Positions 52,042-60,370 of a stretch of DNA of 64,000 bases are shown here, in pieces; positions within the stretch are counted from its first letter, which is position 1; each line of letters starts with the position of its first letter. The stretch spans positions 1 through 64,000 of the forward strand of contig JAKLKQ010000007.1 in NCBI GenBank assembly GCA_023150555.1. The letters run 5' to 3'. The DNA is from Planctomycetota bacterium. GTDB taxonomy: Bacteria > Planctomycetota > SZUA-567 > H5-PLA8. The position numbers and the translations under genes are program-made. Below the pieces are notes generated by a model, which was given only the letters and a program-made list of their open reading frames with translations, had not been told where the DNA came from and did no database searches.

Positions 52042-52219
52042 GAAAGTACTCGGAAAATCCGGGCGGAAATTCCTTTCGCGGAAAGTACTAGCTGTTCGAA
52101 CGGCGCAAACAAAACGCGGCGCTCGCGTTAGGCAAGCTCCGCAGGAAATCCGATCGTAAAATATCTTCGGCACGTCGTGCAACGTAACAGCAAAAGGGGC
52201 GGTTCGAACGCCGCAAACA
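52042..52219. repeat. Two nested direct repeats in an intergenic region
   Basis: GAAAGTACT occurs at 52042-52050 and 52081-52089. An 18-bp repeat, GTTCGAACG(G/C)CGCAAACA, occurs at 52094-52111 and 52202-52219, so its copies are 108 bp apart and bracket an A+T-richer core. Flanking repeats of this kind can mark an old insertion or a recombination site. No gene for a transposase or integrase is near. Confidence 0.5.
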
Positions 52220-52242
52220 CCTCTTGCCGCCGCACCGCGGGT

Positions 52243-54237
52243 TCAAGGCGCTGCGCCCGGCCGCGCCAGCAACCCGTCGTTGAAGACCCAGACCAAAATC
52301 GAGCTGCCTGCCGCGGACACCAGGGATTTCCCGTCCCGCGAAAGAGCAAGGCCAGCTCCAATCCCGTTCGCACCGGACAGGTGCCACTGTTCGCTACCGC
52401 TCTCCAGGTCCCATAGGCGAACCGCGGGTTCGGCGGGTCGAATGGCCATCTGCCGCCGGCTCCCCCAGGGACCATAGCTCACCGCCACCTTCTCGTTCGA
52501 GCGAAAACGTTCCCAGAGGCCCGAACCCGAGATCAGGTGGCGGCCATCCGCGGAGAAGCACAAGCCATTGACGACCTCGTTCACGCCTTTCACGGAATGG
52601 CGAACCCGGCCCGTCGCCACGTCCCACACGCGAATCTCGCAATCGGCGAACGAAACGGCGCCCGCGCCGACAGGTCCGAATCCGGCGGCAACGGTCTTGC
52701 CGTCGGGTGAAACGGCCACCGTCAGAGGCAACAGGTTCGGGCCTTCCAAACGTCGGAACTCTTGACCCGTTCCCGCGCTGGCCAGGATGACATCGCCCGT
52801 GCTCATGCCGCAGGCCAAGGCCGAACCGTCGGGCAATAGGGCCATGCAGTGAATCCCCGGCCCCGTCGGGGCGGGGAATCCGCCGGGATGCTCTTGGCCA
52901 ACAGGGTATGTCGCCGTGCAGCGCCCGTTCCTGGCATCCCAAGCCCTGACGCATCCTCCGGACACACTGCTTCCTTCAGGGGTAACCAGGAGATTATGAC
53001 AGGTAAGAATTCGCTTACCGTCGGGCGTAATGGCGGCGCCGGTCAATTGCGGACTCACCTCCGCACACCAGAGTTGCTGGCTCGACTCGGTATCCCACAG
53101 GGAGAAATGATTGAAGCGTCCGCCCCACATGTGCCCGGCAACCAGGAAGCTTTTCCCATCGGGTGAGAATTGAACGTAATGCCCATCCAGCTTACGGCCC
53201 TGGTCGTTCATCAGGCGCTGCCGTTCCTCCCCCGTGCGCGCATCCAATATCCGGACACTGTCATTACCGGCGGCGAGAATAAGGCGCCCGTCGGGCGAAA
53301 AGGCGATGCTGGTCACGAAGGCGGTGGCGGACAAGCCTTCCACACGGAAGCTCTCGCCCAGCGGCCCCAGCGGCTTCAAAGTCGCTTTCCCCTTTTGCGA
53401 GGCCAGGGCCTCCGGAGGAGTACCGAGCGGCTCGGGCGTAGCCTGCGTTTCGGATGCACGAACGCACCAGACCGCGCCGACGGCCAGTACAATAGCCGCC
53501 GCCACCGCTAGCACCTTCAATGGGATTCCAATGCCCAGCATCGAACTCTCTCTTGCCATTTCCAGTACCGTGGGCGACGCTGACCTCGCGCGCAGGCCAC
53601 CCACCGCCACCTCGGATGCGATGCCGCTTGTCGACTGCATCCACTGCGTACCGGGGACGGACGCGAACAGGTCATTCAAATCGCCGGCAGCGAACAGCGC
53701 AAGCACCGCTGCATTGCGACGCGACAGTCTATGCCGGAGCCGCTCGATGCCGCGCGTGATCCGCATCGATACGGCGCTCTCCCCGCAGCCCACCAGCCGC
53801 GCAGTCTCGGCTAACGTGCGGCCTTCCATGTGATGGAGCAAGACCGGAATCCTGAGCTGGCTCGGCAGCCGGTCGAGTTCCTCTGCCAACACCGCGCTCA
53901 GGGACGAACGTTCTTCGCCCTCACTGCTCATAGCAGCCTTTCCTTTCGCACTCTTGCGTTCGCGTTTCAAGCGCCGCATCCTGGCCTTCCGTGCATTGAG
54001 AGCTGTTCGAACGGCCACGCGATTCAACCAGGCGCCCAGGAAATCCGAATCCATATGCTTTGCCCAATGAACGGCCAGGATCAGAAAAACCGCCTGAGCA
54101 GCGTCCTCTGCTTCCTGCCGGTCGCCCAAAACGCGCTGGCACACGCCAAGCACCATCGGAGCATAGCGCCTTATCGCCGCCTCCAATCTTTCGTCTGAAA
54201 GGCGATTGGCCCGCCCGGAATCCTTCGCACTGGTCAT
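52243..54237 (-). CDS. ECF-type sigma factor fused to a WD40 beta-propeller
   Basis: This 664-residue protein starts with an ECF sigma-70 domain: region 2 around residues 30-90 (YAPMVLGVCQRVLGDRQEAEDAAQAVFL) and region 4 around 120-185 (LPSQLRIPVLLHHMEGRTLAETARLVG). One membrane helix lies near 240-262 (VLAVAAAIVLAVGAVWCV), then a WD40 propeller (about 300-660) with typical SPDGK and VWDVATGR strands. The sigma part is thus cytoplasmic and the propeller is outside the membrane. Such fusions are known mainly from planctomycetes. The ATG at 54237 has GGAG just upstream. Confidence 0.88.
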   Translation of the reverse strand: MTSAKDSGRANRLSDERLEAAIRRYAPMVLGVCQRVLGDRQEAEDAAQAVFLILAVHWAKHMDSDFLGAWLNRVAVRTALNARKARMRRLKRERKSAKGKAAMSSEGEERSSLSAVLAEELDRLPSQLRIPVLLHHMEGRTLAETARLVGCGESAVSMRITRGIERLRHRLSRRNAAVLALFAAGDLNDLFASVPGTQWMQSTSGIASEVAVGGLRARSASPTVLEMARESSMLGIGIPLKVLAVAAAIVLAVGAVWCVRASETQATPEPLGTPPEALASQKGKATLKPLGPLGESFRVEGLSATAFVTSIAFSPDGRLILAAGNDSVRILDARTGEERQRLMNDQGRKLDGHYVQFSPDGKSFLVAGHMWGGRFNHFSLWDTESSQQLWCAEVSPQLTGAAITPDGKRILTCHNLLVTPEGSSVSGGCVRAWDARNGRCTATYPVGQEHPGGFPAPTGPGIHCMALLPDGSALACGMSTGDVILASAGTGQEFRRLEGPNLLPLTVAVSPDGKTVAAGFGPVGAGAVSFADCEIRVWDVATGRVRHSVKGVNEVVNGLCFSADGRHLISGSGLWERFRSNEKVAVSYGPWGSRRQMAIRPAEPAVRLWDLESGSEQWHLSGANGIGAGLALSRDGKSLVSAAGSSILVWVFNDGLLARPGAAP

Positions 54238-54287
54238 CTCTTGCTCCTGATTACCTGAACAACTCTGGCGCATGCTTTCGCACAGGA

Positions 54288-54316
54288 TTAATAAAAATAT
54301 TGCAACTGCAAGTCAC
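54288..54316 (-). promoter_or_regulatory. Promoter for the sigma-WD40 gene
   Basis: On the minus strand GTGACT (-35, 54311-54316) and TATTAA (-10, 54288-54293) are 17 bp apart in an A+T-rich patch. Transcription would start near 54281, giving a leader of about 44 nt to the ATG at 54237. Confidence 0.4.
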
Positions 54317-54727
54317 GGAACGCGTTACAGATAATCAGCGGGGCTGCCACTCGGACCGTTCATCGCCAAACTCGCAGCGCCCACATCCGGCCTGCGGGTC
54401 CGCCCACGCAAGGCATCCGCATGGACCTTATAGAGCAACGCGTCGCCTTTTGGACCCAGGTACGAATGCGCTGAATCCTGCATTCCACCTCCGGGCGTCC
54501 TCGCAGCTTGATCTTGCCGCCGCGCCTGGGCCCGCTAACCTTTCCTCCATGGCCAGCCGATCCTGCTCCCGCACCCGCCGCTTCGCGCGCCCCGTCGCGT
54601 GGTGAGCGCATCCTAGCGGCCCGTAACCGCCGCGACGCCGCATCCTTTTTTTGCCGATGAAATGACTTTGCGCGCTTTGCGCCCTTGGATGAAACTGTCT
54701 GGCCTCCATAGAGAAACGGACCGAACC
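54317..54727. other. Gene-free leader region before trpE
   Basis: About 410 bp with no convincing gene. A T7 run at 54645-54651 is the only simple terminator-like feature, without a good stem directly before it. No tryptophan-rich leader peptide or clear T-box or trp attenuator was recognised, so trpE regulation cannot be read from it. Confidence 0.4.
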
Positions 54728-56275
<1,548 letters not shown>

Positions 56276-56360
56276 TTTTCACCACGGAGATCACAGAGGG
56301 CACAGGGAAGGAATTTTTGATTTGGGGCCGATCTGAACCTCCGGTAGCATCGGTTCACGT

Positions 56361-57182
56361 ATGTTTATACCGATTTATTATGGCAAGATTCACTCGTTTT
56401 CCGTGCGAGCGCGCCGGATATCGGAGATCATCTGCCCCCACTGCCAACACCCGTTCCGCATGGAGGACACCGTTGGTGCAACAGGCAGTGCGCTGAATAT
56501 TCTTGGCCTGACTGGCCAACGCGCGGATCGAGCCGCTCTGGCCAAGGCGATGTCAACCCTCGTCGATTTCCTTCCCAGCCTGAGTCCCGTGCCCTGCCCC
56601 AAGTGCCGTCAATTTCATCCCGCAATGAATGCCATCCTGCGCTGGCTGTTCTGGCAGCGAATACTCTTCGGCGCCATGGCTATTGCCGTCGCGCTTGCTA
56701 TCGGCGCGATGCTTCTCTTTCTTAAGATGTCTGCCAATGATCGTTTGATGCTGGCCACCGTCGGCGCCCTTCCGTTATGCTTCCTTGTTTACCGTTATCG
56801 GAAGGACCTGAAACTTGCACCGGTTACGCTTTCCGCGTACCAACCCGAGGCCGGCGCACCGAAACTGCGCATCGGTATTCAGTTTAATGACAGCCCGGAA
56901 ATGAACTGGTACTCCGTCGATCCTAATTTGCTCGAAGGCGGCGCACGATTGCCTGGAAGCCACTTCGCCAGGCGGCTTATCTGGACCCTTGTGATGGTGA
57001 TTGGAGGACTCTTCACCTTTTCCGGTCTAGTTCCGTGCATGCTTTTTGTCGCCGTGCATTTCTTTAAATATCGCACAACGGACAAGCCCCCAACCGGGCC
57101 CATGCTCCTCGTTTTTTTATTTGTTCTATTTGCTGGAATTGGAATGCTGGCACTAGGCTCTGCCAAGCGAAACAGAAGTTAA
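56361..57182 (+). CDS. Zinc-ribbon membrane protein of unknown function
   Basis: This 273-residue protein begins with two Cys pairs typical of zinc ribbons (ICPHCQHPF near 24-32 and PCPKCRQFHP near 78-87). It then has about four membrane helices, at roughly 95-118, 125-145, 210-235 and 250-270. The combination suggests a membrane-bound zinc-binding protein of unknown role. Its base composition is more A+T-rich than that of the flanking trpE and truA genes, which suggests recent acquisition. It follows trpE by 85 bp in the same direction. Confidence 0.65.
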   Translation: MFIPIYYGKIHSFSVRARRISEIICPHCQHPFRMEDTVGATGSALNILGLTGQRADRAALAKAMSTLVDFLPSLSPVPCPKCRQFHPAMNAILRWLFWQRILFGAMAIAVALAIGAMLLFLKMSANDRLMLATVGALPLCFLVYRYRKDLKLAPVTLSAYQPEAGAPKLRIGIQFNDSPEMNWYSVDPNLLEGGARLPGSHFARRLIWTLVMVIGGLFTFSGLVPCMLFVAVHFFKYRTTDKPPTGPMLLVFLFVLFAGIGMLALGSAKRNRS

Positions 57183-57206
57183 CCGCAATAGTCCTATCGC
57201 CGGATC

Positions 57207-57698
57207 TCAGTGAATTCCGTAGTCCATCGCGCCGACCAGGTCCTTGCCGTCTTCGCTGACAATGTTCAGCCCCAGCGAGTAGTCGCCGCCGGGCGAGTCG
57301 TCGTTCGCGTCCTTGTGAAAGTTCACGAAGACGCGCGCCTGGCGCTGCGCGCCTTCGGGCCAGCCGCGCTGGTCCTTGAGCAGCTTCGGATCGGTAAAGT
57401 TGATCGAAGGGCTGGCCTTCGCCGCCTTGCCGTAATCGGTCCGCGCCTGCCGGTGCAGCGCCGTGAACTGTTCCAGCGTCATCTTTCTCTTCAGGTGGCT
57501 CGAACAGAGTTCGTACGCGCCGGCAAAGTCGTCCTTCATCAGCAGGTCGCCGAAGTTCTGCGCGTACGCGCGGTAGGTCGCGTCGCGGTCGCCGCCGCCG
57601 CTCCCGCCTCCGCCTGAGCCCGAGCCGCAACCCCACGCCAGCAGGCCCAGCACCGCCAGCACCAAGCCCTTGCTTACCCGGCGAGTCAAGGATCGCAT
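57207..57698 (-). CDS. Predicted lipoprotein
   Basis: This 163-residue protein has a lipoprotein signal with the lipobox LLAWGC, so Cys24 should be lipidated, followed by a Gly/Ser linker. The mature helical domain (about 36-163) has AYAQNFGDLLMKDDFAGAYELCSS and shows no known enzyme motif; it resembles DUF4878-like envelope proteins of the NTF2 type. The ATG at 57698 has AGGAG 7 nt upstream. It lies between a convergent membrane protein and the upstream HAD phosphatase gene, 44 bp away, probably in one unit. Confidence 0.72.
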   Translation of the reverse strand: MRSLTRRVSKGLVLAVLGLLAWGCGSGSGGGGSGGGDRDATYRAYAQNFGDLLMKDDFAGAYELCSSHLKRKMTLEQFTALHRQARTDYGKAAKASPSINFTDPKLLKDQRGWPEGAQRQARVFVNFHKDANDDSPGGDYSLGLNIVSEDGKDLVGAMDYGIH

Positions 57699-57742
57699 GA
57701 CGGTTCTCCTGACGGTTGGCGCCGATAGGCGGCTATCGGCGG

Positions 57743-58426
57743 CTATACATTCTCCCACACGCGCGCGGCGTGAGCTTCCAGCAGCGTCGGGAAGTGGGCG
57801 TGCGCCTTGGCCACGATCTCCTTCGTGTCGAGGTACATGTTGGGGATCGCGCAGACCTTGCAGCCCGCCGCGCGTGCGCTGGCTACGCCCGCGGGACTGT
57901 CCTCGAAGACGAGGCACTCGCCCGGGGCCACGCCCAGACCTTCCGCCGCCTGAAGGTAGGGATCGGGCGCGGGCTTGATGTTCTTCACGCGGTCGCCGGT
58001 GACCACCGCGCCGAAGTGCGCGTCCAGGCCGCCGCCGCGCTTCAGGTGCGCCAGCACGACCTTCATGGTGCGCTCGACCTGCGGATAGATCGTGCTGCTG
58101 ACCAGGCCGCGCGGCGCTTTCAGTTGGTCGGCCGCGTCGAGCATCTCCTTCGCGCCGGGCAGCGGTTCGGGGCGTTCGTCCTCGAGGATGCGCAGGAACG
58201 CTTCCTGTTCGATGCGAATGATCTCCTCGGGCGTCGTCTTGACCGTGCAGCGTTCGACCAGCCACTGCGACATCTTCGCCGCGCTATGTCCGATCCAGCA
58301 GGTAAAGTCGTGCGGCTTGCTGGGAAAGCCCAGCCCCGTGGCCGTCTCGGCGAAGGCCCGCATGTGCAGGTCCTCGGTGTCGATCAGCAGGCCGTCCATG
58401 TCGAAGAGAAAGGCGCGGATGGGCAT
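57743..58426 (-). CDS. HAD-superfamily phosphatase (beta-phosphoglucomutase-like)
   Basis: This 227-residue protein has the HAD motifs: FLFDMDGLLIDTE with nucleophile Asp8 and acid/base Asp10, a Ser/Thr motif II (GLVSSTIYP), a Lys (near 145) and the ECLVFEDSPAGVASARAAG motif III/IV with two acidic metal ligands. The helical cap domain (about 15-85) places it with beta-phosphoglucomutase and phosphoglycolate-type phosphatases. The physiological substrate cannot be assigned. GGGGA lies before the ATG at 58426. It is divergent from truA. Confidence 0.86.
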   Translation of the reverse strand: MPIRAFLFDMDGLLIDTEDLHMRAFAETATGLGFPSKPHDFTCWIGHSAAKMSQWLVERCTVKTTPEEIIRIEQEAFLRILEDERPEPLPGAKEMLDAADQLKAPRGLVSSTIYPQVERTMKVVLAHLKRGGGLDAHFGAVVTGDRVKNIKPAPDPYLQAAEGLGVAPGECLVFEDSPAGVASARAAGCKVCAIPNMYLDTKEIVAKAHAHFPTLLEAHAARVWENV

Positions 58427-58514
58427 CCGAAAGTTCCCCGGTAACGGTGCGAACGGTACGCTATAGTCTACTCTCCGGCGGTTGTCCAATGGTTCGGAAA
58501 CAGAGCGTTTTCAG

Positions 58515-59327
58515 ATGCCCAGGCGGATCCGGCTTCTCGTCGAGTACGACGGCACCGACTTCCACGGCTGGCAGCTTCAGGGCGAAGGCCCCGACGCGGC
58601 GCGGACGGTGCAGGGCGAACTCGAGCGCGCCGTTGCGCTGGTGACGCAGAAGGCGCTGCGCGTCTGCGGCGCCAGCCGCACCGACGTGGGCGTGCACTCC
58701 GCCGGGCAGGTCGCGCACGTCGATCTTCCCGACGACGTCGAGATGGCGCCCGACAAGCTGCAACTGGCGCTGAACGCGCAGCTGCCGCAGGACGTCAGCA
58801 TCGCCGAAACATCCGAGATGCCCGATACGTGGCACGCCGTGGCGTCCTCGACCGGCAAGCGCTACCGCTATCTGATCCACAACCGCCACGCGCGCAGCGC
58901 CGTGCGCCGCTGCACGCACTGGCACGTCAAGACGCCGCTGGATCTGGAGGCCATGCGCGCCGCCGCGCAGCACCTGCTCGGCACGCACGACTTTACCGCC
59001 TTCGTGACGATGCTCACGAACATCCAGGCGATCCGCGCCGAGGAAGGCAAAGACGAACTCAACACCGTGAAGGAAATCCGCAGCCTGACCTTGCGCGCAG
59101 CGAACGAATCGCCCGGCCGCGGATGGCTCGACGAGGTCGTCCTCGATATCGAAGGCAGCGGGTTCCTCTACAAGATGGTGCGCACAATCGCGGGCTCGCT
59201 GGTCGTCGTCGGGCGCGGGAAGGAGCCGCCCGAATGGCTCGCCGAAGTGCTCGCGTCGAAGGACCGCCGCCGCGCCGGACCCACCGCGCCGGCCCAGGGC
59301 CTGAGCCTGATCGAAGTCCTATACTAA
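58515..59327 (+). CDS. truA: tRNA pseudouridine synthase A
   Basis: This 270-residue enzyme makes pseudouridine at positions 38-40 of tRNA anticodon stems. The catalytic Asp57 is in the motif GASRTDVGVHS, and the opening IRLLVEYDGTDFHGWQ is the usual TruA start. Later blocks (KRYRYLIHNR and GSGFLYKMVRTIAG) fit the family. Start at the ATG of MPRRIRLL, upstream frame discarded. It is divergent from the HAD gene and followed by a structured intergenic element. Confidence 0.94.
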   Translation: MPRRIRLLVEYDGTDFHGWQLQGEGPDAARTVQGELERAVALVTQKALRVCGASRTDVGVHSAGQVAHVDLPDDVEMAPDKLQLALNAQLPQDVSIAETSEMPDTWHAVASSTGKRYRYLIHNRHARSAVRRCTHWHVKTPLDLEAMRAAAQHLLGTHDFTAFVTMLTNIQAIRAEEGKDELNTVKEIRSLTLRAANESPGRGWLDEVVLDIEGSGFLYKMVRTIAGSLVVVGRGKEPPEWLAEVLASKDRRRAGPTAPAQGLSLIEVLY

Positions 59328-59731
59328 GAACGCCTAACAGAATGAACCGTGGCTGCGAGGACCGGATCTCGACATCCAGCCAAGGCGCGAAGCCAAAGCC
59401 GTATCGAGAAGATACGGCGTGGCGGAGCAACGCTGGCTGGGTGCCGAAGACCGGTCCTCCCGATGGGCGGCGAGCGGCCGTTGGTGCAGGCCGGCGCACA
59501 AAGTTTAATGGTTTGATGAGGTCAGGCCATTCATCTCGCTCTTCAACCCTTCACGTAGTCCCTTCGCCGCGCATGCCTCGGGGCATTCTGTCAGGCGTTC
59601 TCAGAAAGCCTGTCGCGCCTCCTTAATGTTTGTTCCGTTTCAAAATGCTCAATGTGCCTTGCCGTCCGGCCGATACCCCCAACTGCACGAATGAAAGCGC
59701 TGAGCGGCGTTGTCTGCTGCAGGGGGGACGC
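59328..59731. other. Intergenic region with hairpin element, no gene seen
   Basis: About 400 bp between truA and the CvpA-like gene. It contains the strong nested hairpin described separately (59357-59459); the remaining 270 bp toward the CvpA start show no reading frame or clear repeat. An AGGGGGGA site precedes the ATG at 59732. Confidence 0.4.
59357..59459. ncRNA. Three-stem hairpin element, possible structured RNA or repeat family
   Basis: Three nested perfect stems: GAGGACCGG (59357-59365) with CCGGTCCTC (59451-59459), CCAGCCA (59376-59382) with TGGCTGG (59434-59440), and GCCGTATC (59398-59405) with GATACGGC (59411-59418) around a GAGAA loop. The two internal loops are near-symmetric, and the inner left one contains a small GGC/GCC hairpin. 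Long, compensated stems with purine-rich internal loops are typical of structured RNAs or of dispersed extragenic repeats. No copy of the element is seen elsewhere in the window. The strand of any transcript is unknown. Confidence 0.5.
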
Positions 59732-60322
59732 ATGGGTTTGCTCGTCGACGGCCTCGTGGTCGCGTTTTTCCTCTTTCAGATCTGGACCGGCTGGCGCACC
59801 GGGCTGTTGGGCCAGGTGATGAGCATGGCCGGCATCGGCCTGGGCGTGGTGGTCTCCGCGACGCTGGCGCCGGCGATGGGCGCGCGATTGCTGGGCGTCG
59901 TCACCGACAGCCCCGTCCACGCGAAACTCGTCGCCTTCCTGATGATCCTCGCCTCCGTCAGTTTCATGCTGCGCATCATGGCGCTGTGGGCGCAGTTCGA
60001 ATCCAGCCGCTGGCTGACGAAAGAAGACCGCCAACGCCGCGCCACCAACGACCGCGTGATGGGCAGCGTCTTCGGCGCGGCCAAGGGCGCGCTGCTGGCG
60101 CTGGTGCTGGTGGCGGTGAGCGTCAGCTTCTGGCCCGAGTTCTCCGGGTGGCCGCATTCGCGCCTGGCCAGCCCGCTGGCCGAGACGGGCGCCCGCCTGC
60201 TGCCCGAAGGCTACGCCGAACGCGTCAGCGCCTGGGCCGCGGACACCTCCCGCGAACTCGGCGACGCCCTGGACCGCCCGGCCTCCGCGCAGGCGCTCAA
60301 CGCGCCGCACCGCGCGCGCTGA
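59732..60322 (+). CDS. CvpA-family membrane protein
   Basis: This 196-residue protein has four hydrophobic segments in the N-terminal 130 residues (from GLLVDGLVVAFFLFQIWTGWR onward) and a polar C-terminal tail of about 60 residues. The size, topology and the GWRTGLLGQVMSMAGIGLGV stretch fit the CvpA/colicin V production family, which supports envelope homeostasis. I used the ATG at 59732 because of the AGGGGGGA site; a longer upstream frame adds a cysteine-rich stretch of no known kind. The function is only known in outline. Confidence 0.75.
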   Translation: MGLLVDGLVVAFFLFQIWTGWRTGLLGQVMSMAGIGLGVVVSATLAPAMGARLLGVVTDSPVHAKLVAFLMILASVSFMLRIMALWAQFESSRWLTKEDRQRRATNDRVMGSVFGAAKGALLALVLVAVSVSFWPEFSGWPHSRLASPLAETGARLLPEGYAERVSAWAADTSRELGDALDRPASAQALNAPHRAR

Positions 60323-60370
60323 AATCCAGCGCTTTCGTTCTCCGTCCTTCCCACGCATAATTGACGCGCC

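Noticed and set aside
52199-52217. A tRNA-like T-arm (GGTTCGAA)
   Set aside because: The stem does not close as a 5-bp T-arm and no acceptor, D-arm or anticodon arm fits. The sequence is one copy of an 18-bp direct repeat.
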